This document shows, piece after piece, positions 16,668-24,983 of a stretch of DNA of 64,000 nucleotides. The notes beneath the pieces are model-generated. The model had not been told where the DNA came from. It worked only from the letters and a program-made list of their open reading frames with translations, and did no database searches. Location of the stretch: NCBI RefSeq assembly GCF_900110865.1, contig NZ_FOFD01000009.1:50650-114649 (forward strand), written 5' to 3'. The position numbers were made by a program, and so were the translations under genes. Position 1 is the stretch's first letter. Each line of letters begins with the position of its first letter. This DNA is from Natrinema salaciae. GTDB taxonomy: Archaea > Halobacteriota > Halobacteria > Halobacteriales > Natrialbaceae.

Positions 16668-17864
16668 CTACACCGACGAATACTCCCACGTATCGGTGTA
16701 GCTCCCGTAGATGCGCCCGAGCATTCCGGCGTCGGCGAACAGTTCGATCGCGGTCGTCGGCCGGCTCACGATGCGCCGGAGCACCGTCGCAGGGCGACGG
16801 GTGACGTCGTCGATCGTCAGTCCCTCGAGCGCGTCCGCGATGGACGCCAGGAGTTCGGGGTCTTCGTGTTCGACCCACGTGCCGCGCATCAGGTGCGCGA
16901 GTCGGTACTCCGACCGCATCAGGTCGTACAGTTCCTGCGGGTACGCGGACTCGTTCCCGTTCGCGATCAGAGTCGCGAGGAGGTACGCCGATCTGATCCC
17001 CTGACAGATTCCCTCTCCCTGGTATCGGTTGGCGATTCCGGCCGCATCGCCGACGAGAAACACGTTTTCGTCCGGGTAGTAGGCACGGGCGGAATCGAGG
17101 CTCGGCCCTTTCGGGATGGTGGCGACATTCACGTCCGACCGGTCCGGGACCGGAAACGAATTTCGCTCCGCGGCGGTCTCGAGTGCGCCGAAGTAATCGT
17201 CCGGCCGTCGGTCCCCCGCCCAGCCGATTCCGACGTTCGCGTGGCTATCGGACTTGGGGAACGCCCAGGCGTAGCCGACGTACCCCTCGAAGAAGATCCG
17301 CGGCCAGTTCGCGTACGCCGAGAAGTCGCCCTCGACGGTCGCGTTGAGGGCAACCATGTCCCCCGTGTACTCGAGTGTCTCCCCTCTCGCTTTGAGCGTC
17401 AGGGACGGCTGCCCCGACGCGTCGACGACGTAGTCGTACGAGTCCACGATGTCCGCGTAGTCGTTCGGCGAGACCGATCGGCCGGTTCGGAATTCGACGC
17501 CCCTGGCCTCGAGCGCCGCTGCCCACCGCCGTTCGACGACGTCGCGTTCACAGATGTATCCGGGCTCGCAGTGCAGGTTCGCCGTCGCCAGCGGTGGTGC
17601 ATCGACCGGCCGATCGGTGCCGTCGTACACGCGGAGCTGGAACCCGTCGACGTCGTTGACGAATCCGTTTTCTGGCGTCGGTGCGAGCGGTATCAGCGTC
17701 GTATCGTTGATCGCCTCGCCGCAGTCGACCCGCTTCTCGTCGTACTCCTGTCGTTCGTAGACGGTCACCCGATCGAAATCCGCGATCCGGATCAACCCCG
17801 TCGCTGCCGCGAGTCCGGAGACGGATCCGCCGAGTACCGCCGCGGTCGACTGATTTCCGTCCAT
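16668..17864 (-). CDS. Geranylgeranyl-reductase-family FAD-dependent oxidoreductase
   Basis: A 398-residue flavoprotein with an N-terminal dinucleotide site AAVLGGSVSGLAAATGLIRI, the mid-protein YAWAFPKSDSHANVGIGW typical of the group, and the second FAD motif VFLVGDAAGIANRYQGEGIC. The family hydrogenates isoprenoid chains of archaeal lipids or acts as quinone-type halogenase/monooxygenase relatives; the exact role is open. The frame is open a further 77 codons upstream, but the ATG at 17864 sits at the start of the FAD domain and is chosen. It converges on the SDR gene with only 13 nt between the stops. Confidence 0.85.
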   Translation of the reverse strand: MDGNQSTAAVLGGSVSGLAAATGLIRIADFDRVTVYERQEYDEKRVDCGEAINDTTLIPLAPTPENGFVNDVDGFQLRVYDGTDRPVDAPPLATANLHCEPGYICERDVVERRWAAALEARGVEFRTGRSVSPNDYADIVDSYDYVVDASGQPSLTLKARGETLEYTGDMVALNATVEGDFSAYANWPRIFFEGYVGYAWAFPKSDSHANVGIGWAGDRRPDDYFGALETAAERNSFPVPDRSDVNVATIPKGPSLDSARAYYPDENVFLVGDAAGIANRYQGEGICQGIRSAYLLATLIANGNESAYPQELYDLMRSEYRLAHLMRGTWVEHEDPELLASIADALEGLTIDDVTRRPATVLRRIVSRPTTAIELFADAGMLGRIYGSYTDTWEYSSV

Positions 17865-18079
17865 CGCAGTCCTCCTCTCGAGCGGAACCAACAATATCGA
17901 CCGTAATGAGACTACCTGATACACCACACATTCAGGAGAATCACGGGGAGATACTGGTCTCGGTCGTCGAACGACGCCGTCGAGGACGGTCCGCGGTGTC
18001 GTCGACCGCGACTCGCACGCGGGATATGCCGACGCCGCGCGGCGTCGGCGACGGAATCCGGAAGTAATTTTCGTAGCAG

Positions 18080-18094
18080 ACACAATACTACACA
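18080..18094. promoter_or_regulatory. TTGTGYA-type box before the DUF302 gene
   Basis: ACACAATACTACACA lies immediately before the ATG at 18098; its complement reads TGTGTAGTATTGTGT. It resembles the boxes near the sulfur-trafficking genes at 57781, 58070 and 63205. A TATA-like TAATTTT sits at 18065-18071. Confidence 0.35.
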
Positions 18095-18097
18095 CGC

Positions 18098-18538
18098 ATG
18101 ACGCTCCCCATCGACCCTGCCCGACTCGATCCGGACGACATCGGCGAGACGCAGACCGTCCTCGAGATGGACCACGAAGCGGCGATCGAACACGTCCGCG
18201 ACGTGTTCACCGATGCGGGGTTCGGCGTCCCCGTCGAGTTCTCCCCCTCGGAGTTGCTCAACGAGAAGGTCGACGCCGACCGCGACCCGTATTACGTGCT
18301 CGGCGCGTGCAACCCGGCGGTAGCCGACCGAGCGCTCGACGCTACTGACGGGAAACTCGGTGCGCTGTTCCCGTGTAATGTCGTCGTCTGGGAGGAAGAA
18401 CCCGGCCGACAGCGCGTCTACCACGTCTCGATCATGCGGATCGCGCGGCTCGTCGGCGTGGCACCGGACGACGAGGAGATGGCGGACATCGTAGCGGAGA
18501 CCGGCGAACTCGTCGATGCCGCCTTCGAGGACCTGTAA
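18098..18538 (+). CDS. DUF302-family protein
   Basis: A 146-residue soluble protein with the DUF302 pattern: LEMDHEAAIEHVRDVFTDAGFGV, YYVLGACNPAVADRALDA, then LFPCNVVVWEE. The family is widespread in bacteria and archaea and often sits in sulfur, heme or redox clusters; its biochemical role is unknown. One conserved Cys (GACN) and a second (FPCN) are visible. The next gene starts 2 nt after its stop, so it is co-transcribed with the methyltransferase. Confidence 0.88.
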   Translation: MTLPIDPARLDPDDIGETQTVLEMDHEAAIEHVRDVFTDAGFGVPVEFSPSELLNEKVDADRDPYYVLGACNPAVADRALDATDGKLGALFPCNVVVWEEEPGRQRVYHVSIMRIARLVGVAPDDEEMADIVAETGELVDAAFEDL

Positions 18539-18540
18539 CG

Positions 18541-19101
18541 ATGGGATACCACACGTTCGACGCGTCGCGAGCGGACAAACTGGAGGAGGCCGGGAAGCGA
18601 TACCGATTCCTCTCGGCCGAGGAACTGCTGTGGGCGCTCTCGCTCTCGTCGGACGACACCGTCGCGGACCTCGGCAGCGGAACCGGCTTCTTCACCGACG
18701 ACGTCGCACCCCACGCCGACGCGGTCCACGCGGTCGACGTCCAGGAGGCGATGCACGAGTACTACCGTGAGAAGGGCGTCCCCGAGAACGTCGACCTCGT
18801 GACCAGCGACGTGAGCGACCTGCCGTTCGACGACGGCGGCGTCGACGCCGCGTTCTCGACGATGACCTACCACGAGTTCGCGAGCGACGCGTCACTGGCC
18901 GAGATCCGACGGGTCCTCGCACCCGACGGCCGACTCGTCGTCGTCGACTGGGCGGCCACCGGATCGGGCGAACACGGGCCGCCGGTCGACGAGCGATTCA
19001 GCGCCGACGAGGCGGCGACGGCCCTCCGGGACGCAGGATTCGTCGTCGAACACGAGGCCGTCCGACCGGAGACCCTCCTGCTGATCGCGACGCTCGAGTG
19101 A
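18541..19101 (+). CDS. Class I SAM-dependent methyltransferase
   Basis: A 186-residue protein. SAM motif I is VADLGSGTGFFTDDVA, motif II VHAVDVQEAMHEYY, then LVTSDVSDLPFDDGGVDAAFSTMTYHEF and LAPDGRLVVVDW. This is the UbiE/arsenite-methyltransferase-like branch; the substrate is unknown. It is downstream of and coupled to the DUF302 gene. Methyltransferase-DUF302 pairs in redox clusters suggest small-molecule or metalloid handling, but this is inference. Confidence 0.88.
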   Translation: MGYHTFDASRADKLEEAGKRYRFLSAEELLWALSLSSDDTVADLGSGTGFFTDDVAPHADAVHAVDVQEAMHEYYREKGVPENVDLVTSDVSDLPFDDGGVDAAFSTMTYHEFASDASLAEIRRVLAPDGRLVVVDWAATGSGEHGPPVDERFSADEAATALRDAGFVVEHEAVRPETLLLIATLE

Positions 19102-19173
19102 GGTCCCCATTCGGTCGGAAACGGTTTCCGGCCGGTCTCGCGGCCGCGTTTTTCGGACGCGCGCTGGCATGCC

Positions 19174-19188
19174 CCGCATTTTTTGCGG
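19174..19188. terminator. T-rich hairpin between convergent genes
   Basis: The inverted repeat CCGCA / TGCGG encloses a T tract, and a second run of five T lies at 19149-19153. The site is between the convergent methyltransferase and DsbA-like genes, where transcription from both sides should end. Confidence 0.3.
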
Positions 19189-19266
19189 CAGTCGTAGGCC
19201 GAGCGAGGAATGGCTCGCGTATTCGAATACGGGTAAGTGAGACCGACCGCGCGAGCGCGATCGACG

Positions 19267-19992
19267 TCACGCGTCCCGGACCCGCTCGATCGCCTCGTCG
19301 AAGCGTTCGATGGGCTGTGCGCCGACGAGCGTGCCGGCGGATTCGGATTCCGGCTCGAAGACGACGAACGTCGGCGTCCCCGACACGCCGAACGCTGTCG
19401 CCCGTTCCGCATCGGACTCGATCTCGGCTTCGAGTTCCGGCCGCCGGTCGTCGAGACACGACTCGAGGGCGGCCGCGTCGACGCCGGAGACCGAACGGGT
19501 GTACTCGAGGAGCTTCTCGGTCGACGCCCACCCCGAATTCTTCTCGCCCTGTTCCTCGAAGACCGCCGCATGCCAGTCCCAGTACGCGGACGGATCGTCG
19601 TCGCGAACCTGCGCCCAGACGCACGTGCTCGCGACCGCGGCGGTCATCGAATCCGCGCCGAAGTACGGCACCGTAATCACCACGACGCGAACGTCGCCGG
19701 GCTCGACGTACTCCCGGACGAGGTCGGGGAACGTCTCCCGTTCGAACCGCTCGCAGAACGGGCACTGGAAGTCCGTCCAGTAGTAGATCTCGAGCGACGC
19801 TTCGGGCGAGCCCACGATCGGCTTTCCGGCGAGATCGACGCCCAGCGCGGACGTCTCGTCGCTCGAGTGCAGCGAGGGGGAGAGGTCGTGAGCGCGCTCG
19901 TCGGTTCGCGTGAGATAGTAGGTGCCGCCAGCGCCGACGGTCACGACTGAACCGGCGAGGACGGCACGGCGGGACGGATGATCGATCGACAT
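19267..19992 (-). CDS. DsbA-like thioredoxin-fold protein, membrane-anchored or exported
   Basis: A 241-residue protein. The N-terminus SRRAVLAGSVVTVGAGGTYYL is a Tat-type or uncleaved anchor signal. The thioredoxin-fold domain has the redox motif CPFC in YYWTDFQCPFCERFE, a helical insertion, and the cis-Pro segment FGVSGTPTFVVFE. This is the DsbA/BdbD group, which makes or isomerises disulfides outside the membrane. The ATG at 19992 is chosen because the signal sequence follows directly. A CGATTTGC palindrome lies 45 nt upstream, shared with the divergent acyltransferase gene. Confidence 0.9.
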   Translation of the reverse strand: MSIDHPSRRAVLAGSVVTVGAGGTYYLTRTDERAHDLSPSLHSSDETSALGVDLAGKPIVGSPEASLEIYYWTDFQCPFCERFERETFPDLVREYVEPGDVRVVVITVPYFGADSMTAAVASTCVWAQVRDDDPSAYWDWHAAVFEEQGEKNSGWASTEKLLEYTRSVSGVDAAALESCLDDRRPELEAEIESDAERATAFGVSGTPTFVVFEPESESAGTLVGAQPIERFDEAIERVRDA

Positions 19993-20036
19993 CGGTGTCT
20001 CCGACCGTTTCTGGTCCGTGTTCGTAACGGAACCGG

Positions 20037-20059
20037 CGATTTGCCGAGTCAGCAAATCG
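20037..20059. promoter_or_regulatory. CGATTTGC palindrome, copy 1
   Basis: Arm CGATTTGCCG, spacer AGT, arm CAGCAAATCG: one mismatched pair in 10. It sits between the divergent DsbA-like (start 19992) and acyltransferase (start 20147) genes. Three further full copies lie at 22938, 24273 and 33109. Confidence 0.7.
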
Positions 20060-20146
20060 GCCTCGAGCGCGGTATCGACGCCCGCGCTAGCCAGTAGTCT
20101 CCCGCGAGTGGTCAAGCGATATGGTTCCGCCTGCGGTACGAGAGCT

Positions 20147-20926
20147 ATGAGCGACAATGGTGCTCGTATCGAGCGGCTCTCCCCCCGTCGTCGAGGGACG
20201 GTCGACTACATGCGGACGGCGGGCCAGCGAAGCAACGTCCACGGCCTCGTAGAGATCGACGTTACCGAAGCCAGGCAACGGCTCCAAACCATCGAAGCGG
20301 AGACGGGAGAGTCGCTTTCGTTCACCGCGTTTGTCGTATCCTGTCTCGCGCGATCCATCGACGACCACCCCCGGGTCAACGCGTATCGGGACTGGCGTGG
20401 TCGAGTACACGTCTTCGACGACGTCGACGTGAACGTACTCATCGAGACGACGGTCCAGGGTGAGCGAATGGGTGTCCCGCACGTCCTCAGAGGGGCCAAT
20501 CACAGGTCCGTCCGGTCGATTCACGACGAAATCCGAACGGCCCAGGAATCCCCGGACCCGACGGAACTCCCCCGAATGGGGCAACTCGCGCTACGACTCC
20601 CCGGGGTCGTTCGGCGTCTCGTCTGGCGGCTCCCGCAGTGGTTTCCCCGCCGCTGGAAGACCATGGCGGGGACCGTCGCCGTCACCTCTGTCGGGATGTT
20701 CGGTCAGGGCGGCGGCTGGGCGGTTGCCCCGACGAACTACACGTTACAGCTGACCATCGGCGGTATCAGCAGGAAGCCGAGGATGTCCGATGGGGCGGTA
20801 ACGACCCGCGCGGTTCTCGATCTGACGGTGACGTTCGATCACGACGTCGTCGACGGTGCACCGGCTGCCCGATTCGTTCAGCGGTTGCGGGAACTCATCG
20901 AGAACGCTCACGGGCTACGATCGTAG
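20147..20926 (+). CDS. Stand-alone 2-oxo acid dehydrogenase E2-type acyltransferase domain
   Basis: A 259-residue protein matching the catalytic domain of lipoate acyltransferases: SPRRRGTVDYM at the start, VHGLVEIDVTEA, FTAFVVSCLARSI, and the catalytic motif FDHDVVDGAPAARF (HxxxDG) near the end. The lipoyl and E3-binding domains that precede it in normal E2 subunits are missing, and no E1 or E3 gene is near. It may act as a free acyltransferase on an unknown substrate. The ATG at 20147 is used because family similarity starts there. Confidence 0.85.
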   Translation: MSDNGARIERLSPRRRGTVDYMRTAGQRSNVHGLVEIDVTEARQRLQTIEAETGESLSFTAFVVSCLARSIDDHPRVNAYRDWRGRVHVFDDVDVNVLIETTVQGERMGVPHVLRGANHRSVRSIHDEIRTAQESPDPTELPRMGQLALRLPGVVRRLVWRLPQWFPRRWKTMAGTVAVTSVGMFGQGGGWAVAPTNYTLQLTIGGISRKPRMSDGAVTTRAVLDLTVTFDHDVVDGAPAARFVQRLRELIENAHGLRS

Positions 20927-21003
20927 CACGAACGGGGACCGCAACGGCTCGCTCGAGACCGTCACCCGAGACGGTCGTCGGATTCGCTGTCACCGCACGC
21001 TCG

Positions 21004-22884
21004 CTACGAGTCGACGACCTCGAGCGTCCAGTCGCCGTCGGCCTCGACGTTGAGCCAGACGACGCCGCCGGCCTTGTACGATCGCGAGTTGTCGAACTCG
21101 CCGGTCCGGTGGGCGAGTATCTCTCGGCTGCCGTCCGCGCCGTAGCCGTCGACGATAAACTGTCCGTCGCCGTCGTGCGTCGCGACCACCCTGGCGTCGC
21201 CTACGGTCCACAGCGGGCCGACGAACGCCGATCCGGTCCCGGACGCCTGCACTGGGAGGTCCGTGAGATCGGCGGCGCGGACCGCCGGCTGGGAGAGGTC
21301 GATCGACCACGCGCCGTCGGCGTCGACCTCGAGTCCGTACGTCCCGCTCTCGACGGCCATGATCGACTCGCCGGTGGCGTTCCCGGACGTGGTTAACAGA
21401 TTCTCGCTGCGTCCGCTCCCGTCGACGTCGCTCACGTCGACGGCGATCGTCGAGCCGTCGTGGGAGACGTTCGCGACGAGGACGCCGTCGTCGAGGGCGA
21501 CCGTCTGCGACTCGCTCGACCCGGACCCCTCCACGGCGTGGGACCGCCCCGACTCGAGGACGACGCCGCTCGGCCGTTCCCTCCCCGCGGTTTCGTCGTC
21601 GCCGTCGGCGCGATCGAACTGCCCGTCGACGAGATCGGACGGGGTGACGACGTCGAGACCGCGGTGCTCGAAATGATCGAGGAGCAGCCCGAAATCGTCC
21701 AGCGACATCCGGTTCTCGTCGACGCCAACGTCGTCCTCGTCGACGATCCGCGGCACGCGAACGACGGTCAACAGGCCGTACTGATCGGAGAGATTGACGT
21801 GACGGCGAACGCCGGTGTGGAGCGCGGGCCCCCAGATGTACGGGATCATGTGCATCTCGGTCGGCGGCACGGCAGTCGTCCCGGCGCTGTACAGGAACGC
21901 CGACTCGTGGACGTCACGGGCGACGTCGTAGGTCGCCGCGTCCATCCGACCGTCCGGAACGAACAGATGGCGCGCCCCGTCCTCGAAGCCGTCGCTCGCG
22001 AGCGCGTCTCGAGCGCTCTCGAGGACCTGTCGCTGCCGATCCGCGGGCTGTTCCGGGAGCGGCGTCGACGCCTGCGGGAGCGAGCAGATATCCCATTCGC
22101 GGTCACGGAGCTCGCGGAGGTCGTCGAGGCCCATCCGTCCCTCGTCGCCGATTCGCTCGGGGGTGACCGGAACCGCCGCCGTCCAGCCGCGCTCCGCGAG
22201 CATCTCGGCTGCGACGTCGTAGTGGGACTCGTGCCCGCCGTAGAACGCGAGGATCGCCGCGCCGTTCGCGGCCGATTTCGTTCGTCGCAGGTCGTCGACC
22301 AGCAGTCTGGTGGGTCCGCCGTCGGGTCCGTGCGCGACGACGTTGATACCGGTGACGGTCGAGGGATCGGGATCGTTCCCCGGCTTCTGCTGGTACCCGC
22401 AATCCATCCGGAACCAGCCGTCGTACTCGTCCGGCACCGGTCGAACGCTCGTGAGGCGTTCGTCTCGCGTCGGCGCGAGGATTTCGACGGCGATTCGATC
22501 GACCGACGCCGGCTTGACCGCCAGCGAAACGTCCCAGTCCTCGAGGTCGATGCCGTCGGCGAACCGGATCTCCATGCCGGCCCGCTCCTCGTCGCTCTCG
22601 ACGACCGCCGCTTGCGATCCGGCCCGCGCCTCGTCGGGGGCGGGCGCGATCTCGACGGCTCCGGATCGTGGGGACCACTCCTCGAGGTCCTCGAAGTCCG
22701 AGAGCGCGTCGCCGGCTTCGATCGCGGGCCAGCGTACGGGACCCCCGGTCGTCTCGTCTTCGTTCAGTCCGAGTTCGTCCGACAGCGCGTCCATGCAGCC
22801 CGCGATCGCCGCCGATGCAGCAGTCACTCCGGCCAGCAGCCGCCGGCGAGACGATCCGCCGTCCGCGTCGCGTTCGAATGCCAT
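21004..22884 (-). CDS. Tat lipoprotein with polysaccharide-deacetylase-like domain
   Basis: A 626-residue protein. A twin-arginine signal (SSRRRLLAGVTAASAAIAGC) ends in a lipobox Cys at residue 30, so it is exported folded and lipid-anchored. Residues about 50-190 look like a beta-sandwich. Residues about 210-420 resemble a NodB/polysaccharide deacetylase barrel (ILAFYGGHESHYDVAAEML, RMGLDDLRELRDREWDIC, DDFGLLLDHFEHRGLDVVTP). The normal metal-binding Asp-Asp is not at the first motif, so activity is doubtful. The C-terminus has repeated beta-rich segments. A CGATTTGC palindrome lies 53 nt upstream. Confidence 0.7.
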   Translation of the reverse strand: MAFERDADGGSSRRRLLAGVTAASAAIAGCMDALSDELGLNEDETTGGPVRWPAIEAGDALSDFEDLEEWSPRSGAVEIAPAPDEARAGSQAAVVESDEERAGMEIRFADGIDLEDWDVSLAVKPASVDRIAVEILAPTRDERLTSVRPVPDEYDGWFRMDCGYQQKPGNDPDPSTVTGINVVAHGPDGGPTRLLVDDLRRTKSAANGAAILAFYGGHESHYDVAAEMLAERGWTAAVPVTPERIGDEGRMGLDDLRELRDREWDICSLPQASTPLPEQPADRQRQVLESARDALASDGFEDGARHLFVPDGRMDAATYDVARDVHESAFLYSAGTTAVPPTEMHMIPYIWGPALHTGVRRHVNLSDQYGLLTVVRVPRIVDEDDVGVDENRMSLDDFGLLLDHFEHRGLDVVTPSDLVDGQFDRADGDDETAGRERPSGVVLESGRSHAVEGSGSSESQTVALDDGVLVANVSHDGSTIAVDVSDVDGSGRSENLLTTSGNATGESIMAVESGTYGLEVDADGAWSIDLSQPAVRAADLTDLPVQASGTGSAFVGPLWTVGDARVVATHDGDGQFIVDGYGADGSREILAHRTGEFDNSRSYKAGGVVWLNVEADGDWTLEVVDS

Positions 22885-22937
22885 CGATCGAGAGATCCCG
22901 CTGCAGTACCGTCATTATTCGATCGGTAAGCGAATCC

Positions 22938-22960
22938 CGTTTTGCTGAGCCAGCAAATCG
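22938..22960. promoter_or_regulatory. CGATTTGC palindrome, copy 2
   Basis: Arm CGTTTTGCTG, spacer AGC, arm CAGCAAATCG: one mismatched pair. It lies between the divergent lipoprotein (22884) and membrane-protein (23001) genes. It ends 10 bp before TATTA at 22971, the probable TATA box of the gene at 23001. Confidence 0.7.
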
Positions 22961-23000
22961 GAGCCGGAGATATTACTCGTCCCCGCGTCGGTTTGCCTGA

Positions 23001-23549
23001 ATGTTTACGCCCGACTCGGCCAGGGGGTATCTGACGAACCTTGTCGCAGCGGTCTCCTACCCGTTCGAGACGTGGCGCGGAACGATCGGACTGGTGCTCG
23101 TGACGGTCGCCACCTACGTCCTGCTGATCCTGAGCACGATGCCGACGTTCTCGCTCCAGATGCTCGGCGATGGCCTCCACTGGTTCGAGTACGTCCTCGT
23201 CTCGCTCACGGAAACGGTGTACCGCACCGACGGCTGGATCGGCCTCGGAACCATCGTCCTCTACGCCCTGCTGTCGGGTGTCGCGGTCGTCAACGCCGTC
23301 GCACAGCTTCGATCCGTCGGCCGCTCGAGTCTCGCGAATCTCTCCGGCGTCGTCCCCGGGCTCCTCGCGTCGGGCTGTGCGAGCTGCGGTGCCGGCCTCC
23401 TCGGTTTCCTCGGGTTCGCCGGCGGAATCGCGGCGCTTCCCTACGACGGCGCGTTGCTCCGCGTCGGCGGGCTCCTCGCGTTGCTGTTCTTCCTCGGACG
23501 GGCGGGCCACCCCGACCGGTGTGCGATCGCGGCGGGGGTGACGAAGTGA
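23001..23549 (+). CDS. Membrane protein with GCASCG motif, first of a pair
   Basis: A 182-residue integral membrane protein with about four to five helices. The notable feature is LLASGCASCGAGLLGFLGFAG cut around two cysteines (CxxC) at the start of a helix, suitable for metal or thiol chemistry at the membrane face. I do not recognise a named family. TATTA at 22971 gives a leaderless start at 23001, with a CGATTTGC palindrome just upstream. Its last bases overlap the next gene as GTGA, so the two are co-translated. Confidence 0.8.
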   Translation: MFTPDSARGYLTNLVAAVSYPFETWRGTIGLVLVTVATYVLLILSTMPTFSLQMLGDGLHWFEYVLVSLTETVYRTDGWIGLGTIVLYALLSGVAVVNAVAQLRSVGRSSLANLSGVVPGLLASGCASCGAGLLGFLGFAGGIAALPYDGALLRVGGLLALLFFLGRAGHPDRCAIAAGVTK

Positions 23550-24052
23550 CGGAGTCCGCCCGCGGTTTCGTCCGGTCGATCCGGTCGGACCGCCGAGCGG
23601 TGGCGTGGGGGACGGCCGCCGGAATCGGCGTGTTCCTGCTGTTCGGCCTCGTCACCGGCCTCGTTCCGAATCCACTGTACGTTCGGATGGTGCCGCGGAC
23701 GCCGGTCGACTACCTGTTTCTGGCGCTGACCGCACTGCTGGCGGGCGTCTACACCGCACAGCGGCTGGCGACCGAGGTCGTCGCCACCGGAGCCGGAGCC
23801 GAAGGCGTCGACGGGAGCGAGGCCGCCAACTCGAGCGGCGCGGATCGGTGGGCGATCGGCGGTCTCGTCGGCGGGTTCCTGGCGGTCGGCTGTCCGATCT
23901 GTAACGTCGCCCTGCTCGCGCTGTTCAGTTCGTCCGCGCTCATGACGTACTTCGATCCGCTACGGCCCCTCCTCGGCGCGCTCTCCGCGACGGTGCTGGC
24001 GGGGGTGATCTACGTGCGCCACCGCCGGACGTGTCCGACCTGCGCGTCGTGA
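23546..24052 (+). CDS. Membrane protein with GCPIC motif, second of the pair
   Basis: Starting from the GTG at 23546 (overlapping the previous stop) this gives 168 residues with about four helices. GGFLAVGCPICNVALLALF places a CxxC at the start of a helix, much like the GCASCG motif of its partner, and the protein ends with a further RRTCPTCAS. The paired cysteine membrane proteins next to a DsbA-like gene suggest a membrane thiol-redox or metal-transfer unit; this is inference. Confidence 0.78.
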   Translation: MTESARGFVRSIRSDRRAVAWGTAAGIGVFLLFGLVTGLVPNPLYVRMVPRTPVDYLFLALTALLAGVYTAQRLATEVVATGAGAEGVDGSEAANSSGADRWAIGGLVGGFLAVGCPICNVALLALFSSSALMTYFDPLRPLLGALSATVLAGVIYVRHRRTCPTCAS

Positions 24053-24272
24053 GTCGCCGCCGGACCGCTATCGCGCCGATTCAGCCGTCAGCGGCACCGA
24101 CACTGACGTCCGCGCTCACCGCACTCGTGGGTTCACAGCGCGGCTCGCGTACCGCCATCCCGCCGGGGTGTAACGGACGGCCGGCTGGTCGGGGTCACTC
24201 GGTCGCCGAGCGGCGGTTCGGAAATCGGGGACCGAGAGTCGCGCCGGTCGAACGGGTACAAGACGGTACCGG

Positions 24273-24295
24273 CGATTTGCCGAGTCGGCAAATCG
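24273..24295. promoter_or_regulatory. CGATTTGC palindrome, copy 3 (perfect)
   Basis: Arm CGATTTGCCG, spacer AGT, arm CGGCAAATCG: all ten pairs match. It ends just before TATTTGG at 24301, which is at the right distance to be the TATA box for the regulator gene starting at 24331. This placement suggests autoregulation. Confidence 0.75.
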
Positions 24296-24330
24296 TGGCC
24301 TATTTGGCGGTGACCGACGCGCTCTATCGT

Positions 24331-24690
24331 GTGCATCACGGCGGCTCCTCGGACTCGGCGGAAATTTTCCAGATCCTCGCGGACGAGTACGCGCGGAAGA
24401 TCCTCCTCGCCGCGGATAGCGGACCGAAGACCGCGAAAACGCTCAGCGAGGAGTGCGACGCCTCGCTCACGACGATCTATCGCCGCGTGTCGCGGTTGCA
24501 AGACCACGGCCTCGTCGAGGAACGGCACACCGTCGACGCGGACGGCTCCCACCGGAGCAAGTTCGAAACGTCGCTCGAGGAACTCCACGTCGACATCACC
24601 GACGGCCAGCTCTCGCTGACGATCGAGACCCGCGACGAACTCGCGGACAACTTCACGTCCCTCTGGAGCGACCTCCGAGGTGAGGACTGA
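24331..24690 (+). CDS. Winged-helix transcriptional regulator (ArsR/TrmB-like)
   Basis: From the GTG at 24331 the protein has 119 residues: SSDSAEIFQILADEYARKILLAAD, then KTAKTLSEECDASLTTIYRRVSRLQDHGLVEER, a clear winged helix, and a C-terminal part rich in beta and helix (FETSLEELHVDITDGQL). GTG at 24310 is an alternative start; the much longer upstream frame is not supported. With TATTTGG at 24301 the 24331 start would be leaderless. It overlaps the next gene (TGATG). I infer that it binds the CGATTTGC palindrome in front of it. Confidence 0.8.
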   Translation: MHHGGSSDSAEIFQILADEYARKILLAADSGPKTAKTLSEECDASLTTIYRRVSRLQDHGLVEERHTVDADGSHRSKFETSLEELHVDITDGQLSLTIETRDELADNFTSLWSDLRGED

Positions 24691-24953
24691 TGGACGCGTC
24701 GTTCCTGATCGCCAAGCTGATCACGCTCGTCCTCAGCCTCGGCGTCGCGTACCTGGCGTACCACGGCTATCGCCGGAGCGGGCAGACCCCGATGCTGTAC
24801 GTCTCCGGCGGCTTCGTCTTCATCGGTGCCGGCGCGGTCTGCGAGGGTCTCATCTACCAGGTGTTCGGAACGACGATCGCGTCCGCCGCCCTCGTGCAGG
24901 CGGTCATCGTCTCGAGCGGGATGGTGCTCGTTCTCCTGTCGCTGACGAAGTGA
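24690..24953 (+). CDS. Small membrane protein co-translated with the regulator
   Basis: An 87-residue protein with three hydrophobic helices (IAKLITLVLSLGVAYLAY, MLYVSGGFVFIGAGAVCEG, ALVQAVIVSSGMVLVLLS). Such small proteins commonly follow winged-helix regulators in haloarchaea; the function is unknown. The ATG at 24690 shares its A with the regulator's TGA, so translation is coupled. It could act as a membrane partner that tethers or inhibits the regulator. Confidence 0.78.
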   Translation: MDASFLIAKLITLVLSLGVAYLAYHGYRRSGQTPMLYVSGGFVFIGAGAVCEGLIYQVFGTTIASAALVQAVIVSSGMVLVLLSLTK

Positions 24954-24983
24954 TCGACGCGGACCGCCGGGCCGCTTCGCCGA

